Counted from the stretch's first letter, positions 47,364 through 57,786 are shown. The stretch: 64,000 nt of DNA from Escherichia whittamii (GCF_014836715.1 NZ_JACSQI010000001.1:1-64000); one strand, 5' to 3'. Numbers and translations: made by a program. The notes: generated by a model not told the origin, from the sequence alone.

Positions 47364-48644
47364 ATGAGTAAGTCTGAAAACCTTTACAGCGCAGCGCGCG
47401 AGCTGATCCCTGGCGGTGTGAACTCCCCTGTTCGCGCCTTTACCGGTGTGGGCGGCACTCCACTGTTTATCGAAAAAGCGGACGGCGCTTATCTGTATGA
47501 TGTTGATGGAAAAGCGTATATCGATTATGTCGGTTCCTGGGGGCCGATGGTGCTGGGCCATAACCATCCAGCAATCCGCAATGCCGTCATTGAAGCCGCC
47601 GAGCGCGGTTTAAGCTTTGGTGCGCCGACCGAAATGGAAGTGAAAATGGCGGAGCTGGTGACCGAACTCGTGCCAACGATGGATATGGTACGCATGGTGA
47701 ACTCCGGCACCGAAGCGACAATGAGCGCCATCCGCCTGGCCCGTGGTTTTACTGGCCGTGACAAGATCATTAAATTCGAAGGGTGCTACCACGGTCACGC
47801 CGACTGCCTGCTGGTGAAAGCCGGTTCTGGCGCGCTCACTTTAGGTCAGCCAAACTCACCGGGTGTTCCGGCAGATTTCGCCAAACATACATTAACCTGT
47901 ACTTATAACGATCTGGCGTCTGTACGCGCCGCGTTCGAACAGTACCCGCAAGAGATTGCCTGTATTATCGTCGAACCGGTAGCGGGCAATATGAACTGTG
48001 TTCCGCCGCTGCCAGAGTTCCTGCCGGGGCTGCGCGCGCTGTGTGACGAATTTGGCGCGTTGCTAATCATTGATGAAGTGATGACGGGCTTCCGCGTTGC
48101 TCTGGCGGGGGCGCAGGATTATTACGGCGTAGTGCCAGATCTCACCTGCCTTGGCAAAATCATCGGCGGTGGAATGCCGGTAGGTGCCTTCGGCGGTCGT
48201 CGTGATGTGATGAATGCGCTGGCCCCGACCGGTCCGGTGTACCAGGCGGGTACGCTTTCCGGTAACCCAATTGCGATGGCCGCCGGTTACGCCTGTCTGA
48301 ATGAAGTCGCGCAGCCGGGCGTTCACGAGACGCTGGATGAGCTGACGACGCGTCTGGCAGAAGGCTTGCTGGAAGCTGCAGAAGAAGCGGGAATTCCGCT
48401 GGTCGTTAACCACGTTGGCGGCATGTTCGGTATTTTCTTTACCGACGCCGAGTCCGTGACGTGCTATCAGGATGTGATGGCCTGTGACGTGGAACGCTTT
48501 AAGCGCTTCTTCCATATGATGCTGGATGAGGGTGTTTACCTGGCACCATCGGCGTTTGAAGCAGGCTTTATGTCTGTGGCGCACAGCATGGAAGATATCA
48601 ATAACACCATCGATGCGGCGCGTCGGGTATTTGCGAAGTTGTGA
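47364..48644 (+). CDS. hemL: Glutamate-1-semialdehyde 2,1-aminomutase
   Basis: HemL makes 5-aminolevulinate, the heme precursor, by moving the amino group of glutamate-1-semialdehyde. The 426-aa PLP enzyme of fold type I has the cofactor Lys at about 265 ([17 protein letters not shown]) and [13 protein letters not shown] with the PLP-binding Asp. The ATG follows AGGAACC. The gene is followed at once by the 92-bp repeat array. Confidence 0.97.
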   Translation: MSKSENLYSAARELIPGGVNSPVRAFTGVGGTPLFIEKADGAYLYDVDGKAYIDYVGSWGPMVLGHNHPAIRNAVIEAAERGLSFGAPTEMEVKMAELVTELVPTMDMVRMVNSGTEATMSAIRLARGFTGRDKIIKFEGCYHGHADCLLVKAGSGALTLGQPNSPGVPADFAKHTLTCTYNDLASVRAAFEQYPQEIACIIVEPVAGNMNCVPPLPEFLPGLRALCDEFGALLIIDEVMTGFRVALAGAQDYYGVVPDLTCLGKIIGGGMPVGAFGGRRDVMNALAPTGPVYQAGTLSGNPIAMAAGYACLNEVAQPGVHETLDELTTRLAEGLLEAAEEAGIPLVVNHVGGMFGIFFTDAESVTCYQDVMACDVERFKRFFHMMLDEGVYLAPSAFEAGFMSVAHSMEDINNTIDAARRVFAKL

Positions 48645-48651
48645 TCCAACC

Positions 48652-49074
48652 TTGTTTGTCGGATGCGGCGTAAACGCCGTATCCGACCTACGGTTAAGGG
48701 CCGTTTGTAGGCCCGATAAGACGCGCCAGCGTCGCATCGGGCATTGTTTGTCGGATGCGGCGTAAACACCTTATCCGACCTACGGTTAAGGGCCGTTTGT
48801 AGGCCCGATAAGGCGCGCCAGCGTCGCATCGGGCGTTGTTTGTCGTATGCGGCGTAAACGCCGTATCCGACCTACGGTTAAGAGCCGTTTGTAGGCCCGA
48901 TAAGACGCGCCAGCGTCGCATCGGGCATTGTTTGTCGGATGCGGCGTGAACGCCGTATCCGACCTACGGTTCAGGGCCGTTTGTAGGCCCGATAAGACGC
49001 GCCAGCGTCGCATCGGGCATTGTTTTTCGGATGCGGCGTAAACGCCGTATCCGACCTACGGTTCAGGGCTGTTA
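48652..49074. repeat. BIME array: four and a half tandem 92-bp REP units
   Basis: Units beginning TTGTTTGTCGGATGCGG start at 48652, 48744, 48836, 48928 and 49020, an exact 92-bp period; the fifth stops after about 55 bp. Each holds two opposed REP cores (GGATGCGGCGTAAACGCC and GATAAGACGCGCCAGCGTCG). It covers nearly the whole 440-bp gap between the convergent hemL and fhuB genes. The open frames here are repeats of one another, not genes. Confidence 0.93.
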
Positions 49075-49084
49075 TATGGGTAAA

Positions 49085-51067
49085 TCAACGGCTCTGCTTT
49101 CTCAGCAAATAGATAAAATACGGCGCGCCGATAAACGTCGACAGCAGCCCCGCCGGGATCTGGAATGGAAACAGCACCATCCGCCCACACCAGTCAGCGA
49201 ACACCAGCAACAATCCCCCCACCAGCGCCGAAATCACAATGTGCGGCATCGTCCGTCGAAAGCCCATCATCCGCGCAATATGCGGTGCCATTAAACCAAC
49301 AAAACTCAACGGTCCAATGGTCATCGTCGCGGTCGCTGTCAGACAGGCTGCCAACAACAGCAACGCAATTCGCGTCGGCGTCAGCGCCATTCCCACGGCT
49401 CGTGCGGTATCACCACCCAACGGTAAAATGGTCAGCCAGCGGCGGCACAGCGGGGTAATCGCCAGCAGAATCACCATCACAATCCCCGTGCGCCAGACCT
49501 GCGCGTCGGTTGCGTTATAGGTCGAACCGGAAATCCAGGTCAGCACCGTCGCCATTCGCGGATCGCCGCTTGCCTGCAACATCATCAGCAGCATGGTGAA
49601 AGCAGTGCTTAACGCCATCCCTGCCAGCAGCATCCGGTGCGGAGAAAATCCACCGCGTCCGGCGGCGATCATAATGATTAACAAGGTCACCGCCGCACCG
49701 AGGCTTCCCGCAGGCAGCAGCCAACCAAAGGCATTACCCGGCACCAGAAACAGCATCAACACCACGCCAAACGCCGCGCCGGAGCTAATCCCCAACACTT
49801 CCGGGCTTGCCATCGGGTTTCCGGTCAGCCGCTGAATAATGCAGCCCGCTACCGCCAGCATTACGCCCGCAAACAGCGCCGCCATAATTCGCGGCCAGCG
49901 CCAGGGCATTAAATCCTCGAGCAACGCCCCACTCGCCCACGTCCAGCCATGTGCATCGCGACCAAACGACAACGCCACCACCACAGCAATCAACAGCAGC
50001 ACGCCGCCCGCGAGGGCGAATGCCAGCACATGTTGCCGTTCAATCGCCACCCGATCATTGACTTTCATATCCGGCGCGCTAATGCTGCGTAAACGCGGCA
50101 GCAGCCACAGCAGCAGCGGCGCACCAATCAACGCTGTGACCGAACCGGTGGAAACTTCCATCCACACACGGGTTAGCCAGAGGATAATCTGATCGGAAAG
50201 CCAGAGGATCAGCGCGCCAATCAGCGACGCCAGCAGCAGTCGTGGCAGCAGACGCCGTGCGCCCAGCATTTTCGCCAGCAGTGGCGCGAACAACCCGATA
50301 AAGCCGATAATCCCTACCGCATTCACCAGCAGCGCACTGATGACAATCGCCAGCGACAGCGCCGCCAGACGTGCCAGCGACAAGGCCAGCCCCAGATTGC
50401 GCGCCACGCCATCATCAAGCCCCAACAAGGTTAATGGGCGAAGTAGCAGCAACGTCAGCATCACGCCACCCAGCAGTTGCGGCCATAAACGCTCAACGTC
50501 GCCCCAGTCGGTTTGCGTCAGCGTTCCGGTGCTCCACAGGAACATGCTTTGCAACTGGTCATGATGGAAGATAACCAGTAACTGATTGATTGCCCCGCAA
50601 TAAAGGCTCACCACCAGACCCGCGAGGATCAGCGTCACCGGCGAAAGCCGCTTGCCCCACGCGACGCCAAAGACGATTAAGCCAACGACACAAGCCCCCG
50701 CCAGTGCAGCAAACTGGCTCGCCATCGCGCCGGGGATCGCCCAAAGCGTAGTGACGGTAATCCCCAGTTGCGCACCTGTTGCGACGCCCAGCGTGGTCGG
50801 CTCCGCCAGCGGGTTACGCAGCACTTGCTGAAACAGCACGCCCACCAGCCCCAGACCCGCGCCCACCAGCAGCGAAATCGCCAGACGCGGCAGCAAGCTG
50901 TAGTGAAAAATCATCTGCTCGATGACATCGATATCCGGCGACCAGATGGCCTGCGCCCACTGGCTACGCGGCAGCGCCTGCGAGAAGTTCATCCAGGTGA
51001 GCGCCGCAGCAGCAATCACCAGCAGCGCCAGCAATAACGCTGGAAAAAGCGCAATTCGTTTACTCAC
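49085..51067 (-). CDS. fhuB: Ferrichrome ABC transporter permease FhuB
   Basis: FhuB is the inner-membrane permease for ferrichrome and related hydroxamates, a fused duplication of two FecCD-type halves. The 660-aa protein has about 20 membrane helices, and each half has the motif around PLAEPTTLGVATGAQLG and NPMASPEVLGISSGAAFG. It starts at GTG 51067, overlapping the fhuD stop by 4 nt (GTGA). It is the last gene of fhuA-fhuC-fhuD-fhuB. Confidence 0.97.
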   Translation of the reverse strand: MSKRIALFPALLLALLVIAAAALTWMNFSQALPRSQWAQAIWSPDIDVIEQMIFHYSLLPRLAISLLVGAGLGLVGVLFQQVLRNPLAEPTTLGVATGAQLGITVTTLWAIPGAMASQFAALAGACVVGLIVFGVAWGKRLSPVTLILAGLVVSLYCGAINQLLVIFHHDQLQSMFLWSTGTLTQTDWGDVERLWPQLLGGVMLTLLLLRPLTLLGLDDGVARNLGLALSLARLAALSLAIVISALLVNAVGIIGFIGLFAPLLAKMLGARRLLPRLLLASLIGALILWLSDQIILWLTRVWMEVSTGSVTALIGAPLLLWLLPRLRSISAPDMKVNDRVAIERQHVLAFALAGGVLLLIAVVVALSFGRDAHGWTWASGALLEDLMPWRWPRIMAALFAGVMLAVAGCIIQRLTGNPMASPEVLGISSGAAFGVVLMLFLVPGNAFGWLLPAGSLGAAVTLLIIMIAAGRGGFSPHRMLLAGMALSTAFTMLLMMLQASGDPRMATVLTWISGSTYNATDAQVWRTGIVMVILLAITPLCRRWLTILPLGGDTARAVGMALTPTRIALLLLAACLTATATMTIGPLSFVGLMAPHIARMMGFRRTMPHIVISALVGGLLLVFADWCGRMVLFPFQIPAGLLSTFIGAPYFIYLLRKQSR

Positions 51068-51954
51068 GCTTTACCTCCGATGGCGTTATCCAGAATACGC
51101 ACAAAGTGCATTGCCGAAAGCGTCGCGCCATAAAACCAGACCGCCGGAACACGTTGAAAACGTCCTGCACGGACAAACGGCATGGCCTGCCACAGCGGCG
51201 TTGCCATTAGCGCGTTCATCTCCTTGCTGTTGTCGTGATCAAAACAGAGCACATCAACGTCTTTATACGCTGCCAGACGATCGATACTAACGGCGGTACT
51301 GCCCCAGAAATTGGTTTCTCCCTGCCAGGCATTTGGAATGCCGTATTCATCGAGAATTTCCTGGAACAGGCTGTTTGGACCGAAGACCAGCATATGGCGC
51401 GGATCGATAAGCGTCGTCAGTAATAACGGACGCGCCCCACGCTTCACAAAGCGGGGTTTCATGCTGCGGATAAAGTCTTCATAGTGCGCTAAATGCGTTT
51501 CTGCCGCGTTTTGCAGGTTAAGTAAATCTGCCATTTCCGTCAGCGACTTACGCGCTACCACCAGCGGCTGTTTGCCGTCGCTGAAATTAAACCCGCGCCC
51601 CGGCGCAATGCGTGCCAGCATTTCTGGCGAAGGGCCATATCCCGCCGACCAGACCATAAACGACGGTTTCATTTCGGTCAGCAGTTCGAGATTAGGTTCT
51701 GTGCGCAAACCAACGTCAATCACCGAATCCGGCAATGGTGGTTCGCTGACCCACAGGCGATAGTTAATGGTGTCTGCCACACCGTAAGGTACGATGCCGA
51801 GCGCCAGTAGTAATTCCACCGGCAACCACTCGAGCGCCACAATACGATTTGGATCAATAGCCGCCGCGCGGGCGGTATTCATCTGCCATAACAACGGAGA
51901 AAGCGCCATCGCCGTTAACAGTCGGCGGCGCGAAATAAGAGGTAAGCCGCTCAT
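51064..51954 (-). CDS. fhuD: Ferrichrome-binding periplasmic protein FhuD
   Basis: FhuD binds iron-loaded hydroxamate siderophores in the periplasm and hands them to FhuBC. The 296-aa precursor has a twin-arginine-type signal (SRRRLLTAMALSPLLWQ) and a class III two-lobe binding fold with RIVALEWLPVELLLALG and the helix-linked C-lobe. I chose ATG 51954, which shares a base with the fhuC stop (TGATG); the codon before it is TTG. fhuB overlaps its end. Confidence 0.96.
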   Translation of the reverse strand: MSGLPLISRRRLLTAMALSPLLWQMNTARAAAIDPNRIVALEWLPVELLLALGIVPYGVADTINYRLWVSEPPLPDSVIDVGLRTEPNLELLTEMKPSFMVWSAGYGPSPEMLARIAPGRGFNFSDGKQPLVVARKSLTEMADLLNLQNAAETHLAHYEDFIRSMKPRFVKRGARPLLLTTLIDPRHMLVFGPNSLFQEILDEYGIPNAWQGETNFWGSTAVSIDRLAAYKDVDVLCFDHDNSKEMNALMATPLWQAMPFVRAGRFQRVPAVWFYGATLSAMHFVRILDNAIGGKA

Positions 51955-52751
51955 CAATAAACAAAACTCACAGGTGCAGCACCCGCCGGATGCGGCAAAA
52001 TACCCATCGGGATGCCATAAATCATTTCGAGGGTTTCGCCGCGCATAATTTCCGCTGGCGTTCCCTGAGCAATCATTTCACCGCCGCGCAGGGCGACCAG
52101 ATAATCACAGTAGCGCGCTGCCATATTGATATCGTGCAGTACGGCAACGACCGTCAGACCACGTTCCTGACTTAAACGATGCACCAGCGCCAGCACGTCA
52201 ACCTGGTGCGCGATATCCAGCGCCGAGGTCGGTTCGTCCAGCAGCAGGCAACGGCTATCCTGCGCCACCAGCATGGCGATCCACGCCCGCTGACGTTCGC
52301 CGCCAGAGAGACTATCAACCAGACGATGTGCCAGCGGTTTTAAGCCTACCAGCGAAATCGCCTCTTCAACCTTTTCGCGATCTGCCGAGCCAAAGCGCCC
52401 CAGCGCGCCGTGCCACGGGTAACGACCAATCGCCACCAGTTCACGCACGGTCATCCCTTCTGCCGGAGGAAGCTGCTGCGGCAAATAAGCCACTTTGCGG
52501 GCAAACGCTTTGCTGCTCCAGCTTTCCAGCGGCTGGGCATCAAGAAGAATTTCGCCTTCCGACGGTGGCTGATGACGGCCAAGCATTTTGAGCAGAGTGG
52601 ATTTACCAGAACCGTTGTGACCAATCAGACCGGTCACTTTCCCGGCAGGAAAGGTTAACGACAGCGGATGCAAAAGCGTGCGCCCTGGCACACGAAAGGA
52701 GATATTACGCAGTGCAAAAGTGGTATCGGAATGATTCGTGTATTCCTGCAT
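51954..52751 (-). CDS. fhuC: Ferrichrome ABC transporter ATP-binding protein FhuC
   Basis: FhuC powers ferrichrome import through FhuB. The 265-aa ATPase has Walker A GHNGSGKST, signature LSGGERQR and Walker B CLLLDEPTSALD, with the H-loop VLHDIN. The ATG at 52751 (MQEYTNHSDT) gives the K-12 length; an open frame runs upstream through the fhuA-fhuC gap. It is the second gene of the fhu operon. Confidence 0.97.
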   Translation of the reverse strand: MQEYTNHSDTTFALRNISFRVPGRTLLHPLSLTFPAGKVTGLIGHNGSGKSTLLKMLGRHQPPSEGEILLDAQPLESWSSKAFARKVAYLPQQLPPAEGMTVRELVAIGRYPWHGALGRFGSADREKVEEAISLVGLKPLAHRLVDSLSGGERQRAWIAMLVAQDSRCLLLDEPTSALDIAHQVDVLALVHRLSQERGLTVVAVLHDINMAARYCDYLVALRGGEMIAQGTPAEIMRGETLEMIYGIPMGILPHPAGAAPVSFVY

Positions 52752-52770
52752 AACAGCCAACTTGTGAAGC

Positions 52771-52790
52771 GGGCACGGAAATCCGTGCCC
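52771..52790 (-). other. Strong hairpin between fhuA and fhuC
   Basis: A perfect 9-bp inverted repeat GGGCACGGA / TCCGTGCCC with a two-base spacer lies 10 bp after fhuA and about 20 bp before the fhuC ATG. It has no T tract. It probably stops 3'-to-5' decay of the fhuA mRNA, letting fhuA be made in excess of fhuCDB. Confidence 0.6.
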
Positions 52791-52800
52791 AAAGAGAAAA

Positions 52801-55044
52801 TTAGAAACGGAAGGTTGCGGTTGCAACGACCTGACGTTCTGCGCCCCAGAAGCAGCCATAGGTGTTAAAGCAGCTGGCGACGTATTCACGATCGAACAGG
52901 TTGTTAACATGCAGCGCCACGTTGGAGCCAGCCATACCGACTCGCGCCAGATCATAACGCACTAACGCATCCACGACCGTATAACTTCCCACTTTAAAGG
53001 AGTTCGCCGGATCGCCGTAGCTGGAGCCCGTATAACGACCGCCAGTACCCAACGTCAGACCAGAAAGTGGACCGTCAAAGAAGGTGTAGTCAGCCCACAG
53101 AGAAGCCATGTGTTTTGGCACCTGCGCAGGCGTATTGCCTTTGTAGGTAGTATCGGTAGTGTATTCCGCGTCGGTATAGGTATAAGAACCGACCACGTTT
53201 ACACTCGCCGACAGCGCCGCTTTTGCTTCGATTTCTACGCCACGCGCGCGGATCTCACCACCTTCAACCGAGAAGAAAGAACCCTCAGGATCCGCCATCA
53301 GATTGTTGGTTTTGGTGAGATTATACAGCGCGCCAGTCACCACAATTGGGCGATCTTCCGGTACGTATTTCACGCCGACTTCATACTGCTTACCTTTAGA
53401 CGGTGCGAAAATATTACCATCCTTCCCGACCTGTGAAGAAGGTTCAAACGATTCGCTATAGCTGAAGTACGGTGTTACGCCGTTATCAAATAGGTAGTTA
53501 ACACCACCACGCCATGTGAACTGTTTGTCATCACGTTTGTCTGTCGTTCCCGCTACGCGGTTAAGAGATTCTTGATCCGCCCAGTCGTAACGACCGCCCA
53601 GGGTGACCAGCACTTTATCCCACTGCGCCTGATCCTGAACGTAAATGCCCGTTTGCTTCTGCTTATTCAGAATGCGGTAAGGGCCGGAGTTTGCCGGATC
53701 TTTCGCGTTGAAATCGAAATCGGTATTCACCGGATTGTACAGATCGAGCAGTGGTACGGAGTCGTCGTAACCAAACCAGGCGTTGATGTCATTACGCATA
53801 CGCATAAAGTCGACACCGGTCAGCAGAGTGTGGTCGATATCGCCAGTGGCAAACTTGCTCTGCAGTTGGGTATCAACGGAGAAGTTTTGCAGTTTCTCAT
53901 CATCAACGACGTATTTACGCGCCAGATAATGGCCTTTATCCGCTGGCGCTAAAGCTGCACACTGCTGGCTATAAGCATTCGCCGGATCGGAGCATACACC
54001 GTAACCATAAACGCTGTTTTGCGAGGTTTTGTTTTCAGCAAAGCGCAGGTTCTGACGTACGGTAAAGGTATCGTTAAATTCGTGGTCAAAGCTGTACCCC
54101 ACCATCTTCTCATTACGAGAATAGGTGTTGTTCTTCGCCCCTTCGTTAAAGTCAGTCGGCAGACGCTTACCGTTCGGCAACTTATCTACCGTACCCTCTT
54201 TCGGCAACCAGCCGTAATAACCGGTTTCCGGCTCGTTCTGGAAGTAAGAAAGGAAGGTGAAATTGGTTTTATCATCCGGACGCCAGGTGAACGCTGGAGC
54301 AATGGCATAACGCTGTTCTTCTGCGCCCTTCTGCTGGGCATTGGCGGAACGCGCAAGACCGGTCAGGCGATAAGAGTAAACGCCGTCATCATCCAGCGCA
54401 TCGCTGAAGTCAAAACCAGTCTGGAACAGACTGTCAGTACCGGCTTTAAACTGAACTTCTTTCAGCGGTTCAGTGGTCGGGCGCTTGCTGACCATGTTCA
54501 ACAGGCCGCCAGGGCTGCTTTTCCCGTACAGCACGGATACCGGACCACGCATAATTTCAGCGCGCTCCAGCATATACGGGTCGATAACCGCATCGTTATA
54601 GAAGTTGCCCTGCATCTTCAGGCCATTCAGATAGTTGTTCTGGCTTTGGCCTTCTGCGGCAAAACCGCGAATGATCAGGTGGTCATAGGTGTTGGATGCG
54701 CCACGCGTACCAACAGAAACACCTGGCGTGTAACTGAGCGCCTCTTTTACTGACTTCGGCTGATGCAGCGCCATCTCTTCGGCGGTCACAACAGAAATAG
54801 ACTGTGGTACTTTTTGAATCGGCGTATCTGTTTTGGTGCCGGTGGCGGACTGTCGCGCCGCGATAGTGGCAGCCGGACCCCATGCGCTTTCTTGTGGCGC
54901 AGGTGCAGCGGTAACGGTGATAGTGTCTTCTTTCGGTTCAACCGCTGCCTGTGCATAAACAGACATGCCGCTAACCGCTGTGGCTACTACGACTGCGATT
55001 TTACGCAGCGAGTGTTTTGGCTGAGCAGTTTTGGAACGCGCCAT
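52801..55044 (-). CDS. fhuA: Ferrichrome outer-membrane transporter and phage receptor FhuA
   Basis: FhuA imports ferrichrome through the outer membrane with TonB energy, and is the receptor for phages T1, T5 and phi80, colicin M and microcin J25. The 747-aa precursor has a 33-residue signal peptide (to YAQA), the TonB box DTITVTA, a cork domain to about mature residue 160 and a 22-strand barrel ending in Phe. I chose ATG 55044 over an in-frame start 126 nt upstream; it gives the K-12 length. A Fur box lies upstream. Confidence 0.98.
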   Translation of the reverse strand: MARSKTAQPKHSLRKIAVVVATAVSGMSVYAQAAVEPKEDTITVTAAPAPQESAWGPAATIAARQSATGTKTDTPIQKVPQSISVVTAEEMALHQPKSVKEALSYTPGVSVGTRGASNTYDHLIIRGFAAEGQSQNNYLNGLKMQGNFYNDAVIDPYMLERAEIMRGPVSVLYGKSSPGGLLNMVSKRPTTEPLKEVQFKAGTDSLFQTGFDFSDALDDDGVYSYRLTGLARSANAQQKGAEEQRYAIAPAFTWRPDDKTNFTFLSYFQNEPETGYYGWLPKEGTVDKLPNGKRLPTDFNEGAKNNTYSRNEKMVGYSFDHEFNDTFTVRQNLRFAENKTSQNSVYGYGVCSDPANAYSQQCAALAPADKGHYLARKYVVDDEKLQNFSVDTQLQSKFATGDIDHTLLTGVDFMRMRNDINAWFGYDDSVPLLDLYNPVNTDFDFNAKDPANSGPYRILNKQKQTGIYVQDQAQWDKVLVTLGGRYDWADQESLNRVAGTTDKRDDKQFTWRGGVNYLFDNGVTPYFSYSESFEPSSQVGKDGNIFAPSKGKQYEVGVKYVPEDRPIVVTGALYNLTKTNNLMADPEGSFFSVEGGEIRARGVEIEAKAALSASVNVVGSYTYTDAEYTTDTTYKGNTPAQVPKHMASLWADYTFFDGPLSGLTLGTGGRYTGSSYGDPANSFKVGSYTVVDALVRYDLARVGMAGSNVALHVNNLFDREYVASCFNTYGCFWGAERQVVATATFRF

Positions 55045-55066
55045 TGGTATATCTCTGATGTAAAGT

Positions 55067-55098
55067 GAATGATAACGTAAACGAGAATGATTATTATA
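55067..55098 (-). promoter_or_regulatory. Fur box and -10 of the fhuA promoter
   Basis: GAATGATAACG then AGAATGATTAT (55067-55094) forms a degenerate Fur box, with a minus-strand TATAAT (55093-55098) overlapping its upstream edge. Fur with iron would block the promoter; I did not assign the -35. Confidence 0.7.
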
Positions 55099-55222
55099 AA
55101 GATAAGATAATATTCGAAACGCTGGCGGGTTCGCAAGCGGTACGCAATCTGAGCGATCCTGAAGGGTCAATAAACAACCAGATGAAAAGAAAGGGTTAAT
55201 ACTTTGGGTGGGATGTTATTTT

Positions 55223-55247
55223 ACCGGATGGCAACTCGCCATCCGGT
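55223..55247 (-). repeat. Inverted repeat between mrcB and fhuA
   Basis: A perfect 10-bp inverted repeat ACCGGATGGC / GCCATCCGGT with loop AACTC lies 16 bp after the mrcB stop. It resembles a REP arm. It has no T tract on the minus strand, so it may protect the mrcB mRNA rather than terminate it. The rest of 55099-55222 shows nothing I can name. Confidence 0.55.
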
Positions 55248-55263
55248 ATGTCACGCTTAGACG

Positions 55264-57786
55264 TTAATTACTACCAAACATATCCTTGATCCAACCTGCC
55301 ACACCGTCGCTGTCTTTCTGCTCCTGTTGAGCAGGTTGCTGTTGCGGCTGTGAAGACTGATCAAATGGATTGCCTGACGGTTGCTGCGGCATCTCACTCT
55401 GCTGGCACAACGATTGCGGATCGCTGGTCCAGACCGGCAAGGTACGCATGCCACCGCTGCAAACAAAGTTACCGTCGTAATCCACGCCCATATCCACGAT
55501 ATCTTCTGGCGGTACAAGATTAAGCGGCGTTGGTGTCTGATTAGCCAGATAACGCTGGTAAATCGACATCGCCCCGCTGGCACCGTACAACTTAGTCGGC
55601 TGGTTGTTATCGCGGCCTACCCAGGTGATGGTCACCGTGCTGCCGTCAATGCCCGCAAACCAGGTATCAACGTTGTTGTTGGTAGTACCCGTTTTCCCTG
55701 CCAGATGCAGATTTGGATATTTCGCCCCAAGCTGACGCCCTGTACCACGTTGCACCACTTGCTGCATGGTCCACAGCGTCAGATACGCCGCCTGCGCCGG
55801 AACTGCGCGCTCCGCCTGCGGGAAACTCTGATACAGCACTTTACCATCTTCAGCAATTACAGAACGCAACGCGGAGAGCTGTGCGCGGTTACCACCGCTG
55901 GCGATAGTCTGGAAAGCCTGCGCCACTTCGATTGGTGTTAAGTTCAGCGCCCCCAGCAACATTGCCGGAACTGGATTCAGCTGGTCTTTCGGCACGCCCA
56001 GTTTGATCCAGGTATCCGTAACCGCAGGCAGCCCCAGTGCCATCCCCAGATTCACCGTCGGCACGTTCATCGAACGGGTCAACGCATCCACCAGCATTAC
56101 TCTGCCGCTTTCGCTATAGCGACGATCATCGTTCTGCGGTGACCAGACCTGGCCGTTCGGCTGGCGCAGCGCGATTGGCGCATCGGCAATCCACGTGTTC
56201 AGACGATAGATTTTCGGCTGACTTAACGCCGTAAGGTAAGTCGCTGGTTTCGCCAGTGAACCAATCGAACGACGCGCCTGCATCGCACGGTTGTAGCCCG
56301 CGAACTGCGGTTCAGCCCCCCCGACCATCGCACGAACTTCGCCACTAAAGCGGTCGACGACCACAATCGCGGTTTCCAGATCGCTCAACTTACGCTGTTT
56401 CTTCAGTGCCGGAATACCTTCCACGGCGGCTTTTTCTGCCGCGTCCTGGGCCACCGAGTCAAAGGTAGTGAAGATCTTCACGCCGGAGAGATCTTTTACC
56501 TTATCGCCCAATTTCGCCTGCAGCTCCTGACGCACCAGTTGCATAAAGGCTGGCTGCGGAGAGATTACTCCGCCGCGTGGCTGTACACCCAGCGGACGTG
56601 CACTCAGCATGTCATAGAGTTCTTGATCAATAATCTGCTGTTGTTGCAGCAGACGCAGCACCAGGTTACGTCGCTCCAGCGCCAGTTTCGGGTTACGCCA
56701 CGGGTTGTAGATCGACGCACCTTTCACCATGCCAACCAACAGCGCCTGTTGGTCAAGGCTCAACTCTTCTACCGGGCGACCAAAGTAGTACAGGCTCGCC
56801 AGCGGGAAGCCGCGGATTTCGTTATCGCCGCTCTGACCGAGATACACCTCGTTCATATACAGCTCAAGAATGCGGTCTTTGCTGTAACGCGCGTCCATGA
56901 TCAGCGCCATGTAGGCTTCGTTCGCTTTACGCCAGTAAGAACGTTCGCTGGAGAGGAACAGGTTTTTCACCAACTGTTGCGTCAGCGTGCTCGCCCCCTG
57001 CACCGTGCGACCGGCGGTCAGGTTCGCCAGCACCGCACGTCCGATAGAGTAGAGGCTGATGCCATCATGCTCGTAGAAATGACGGTCTTCTGTCGCCAGC
57101 AAAGTATCTACCAGCAGGTCCGGGAAACCACTGCGCGGCACAAACAGACGCTGCTCGCCGTTTGGCGAGGAGATCATGGTGATCAGGCGCGGATCAAGAC
57201 GGAAGAAACCGAACTGACGGTTGTTCTCCATATTGACGATCGTCGCCAGATGATCGCCATCAAAAGTCAGACGCGCACGCACCTGCCCTTCTTTACTGTC
57301 CGGGAAATCAAACGGACGGCGGATCATTTCAATGCTGTTGGCCTGCACGGTAAATTCGCCAGGACGGGTCATCTTCGACACCTGACGATACTGGGTCGCC
57401 TCCAGCAGTTTCACCATCTCGTTTTTGCTGATGGTCATATCTGGCTCAAGGTTAACCATTCGGCCATAGACCGCCGCGGGCAACTGCCAGACTTTGCCAT
57501 CAATACGGCTACGGATTTTTTGATCCAGATAGACGCCGTAAATGGCGATCAGCACGGCAAAAACAATAGCCAGTTTTAGCAGCAGCCATAACCAGCCGCG
57601 TTTGCCACGAGGCTTACGCCCTTTTCCTTTGCCCTTTCCTTTGCGCGGCATCGGTTCTTCGTCCTCATAGTCATCATAATCGTCGTAATCATCGTCGTCT
57701 TCGTAACGACGACGGCTTACCTTTTGTTTGACTGGACGCGTCGGTTTCCCTTTGCGTCCAATTGGCTCGCGGTCATTCCCGGCCAT
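55264..57786 (-). CDS. mrcB: Penicillin-binding protein 1B
   Basis: PBP1b polymerises and crosslinks peptidoglycan. The 840-aa protein has a short acidic/basic cytoplasmic tail, one membrane helix (about 64-87), the UB2H domain that binds LpoB, a GT51 glycosyltransferase with E233 ([12 protein letters not shown]) and a transpeptidase with S510 ([12 protein letters not shown]) and KTGTTN. ATG 57786 is chosen; internal M46 gives the known shorter gamma form. It is 4 aa shorter than K-12 in the C-terminal Q-rich repeat. Confidence 0.97.
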   Translation of the reverse strand: MAGNDREPIGRKGKPTRPVKQKVSRRRYEDDDDYDDYDDYEDEEPMPRKGKGKGKGRKPRGKRGWLWLLLKLAIVFAVLIAIYGVYLDQKIRSRIDGKVWQLPAAVYGRMVNLEPDMTISKNEMVKLLEATQYRQVSKMTRPGEFTVQANSIEMIRRPFDFPDSKEGQVRARLTFDGDHLATIVNMENNRQFGFFRLDPRLITMISSPNGEQRLFVPRSGFPDLLVDTLLATEDRHFYEHDGISLYSIGRAVLANLTAGRTVQGASTLTQQLVKNLFLSSERSYWRKANEAYMALIMDARYSKDRILELYMNEVYLGQSGDNEIRGFPLASLYYFGRPVEELSLDQQALLVGMVKGASIYNPWRNPKLALERRNLVLRLLQQQQIIDQELYDMLSARPLGVQPRGGVISPQPAFMQLVRQELQAKLGDKVKDLSGVKIFTTFDSVAQDAAEKAAVEGIPALKKQRKLSDLETAIVVVDRFSGEVRAMVGGAEPQFAGYNRAMQARRSIGSLAKPATYLTALSQPKIYRLNTWIADAPIALRQPNGQVWSPQNDDRRYSESGRVMLVDALTRSMNVPTVNLGMALGLPAVTDTWIKLGVPKDQLNPVPAMLLGALNLTPIEVAQAFQTIASGGNRAQLSALRSVIAEDGKVLYQSFPQAERAVPAQAAYLTLWTMQQVVQRGTGRQLGAKYPNLHLAGKTGTTNNNVDTWFAGIDGSTVTITWVGRDNNQPTKLYGASGAMSIYQRYLANQTPTPLNLVPPEDIVDMGVDYDGNFVCSGGMRTLPVWTSDPQSLCQQSEMPQQPSGNPFDQSSQPQQQPAQQEQKDSDGVAGWIKDMFGSN

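Noticed and set aside
48536-49013. Several near-identical minus-strand open frames (MRRWRVLSGLQTALNRRSD)
   Set aside because: They arise from the 92-bp BIME units, whose length and few stops create repeated frames; there is no ribosome site.
48652-49074. Possible CRISPR array
   Set aside because: The whole 92-bp unit repeats, with no unique spacers, and the units are REP palindromes; no cas genes are nearby.
56539-57579. A 346-aa plus-strand open frame over mrcB
   Set aside because: It is antisense to mrcB, with no conserved motif.
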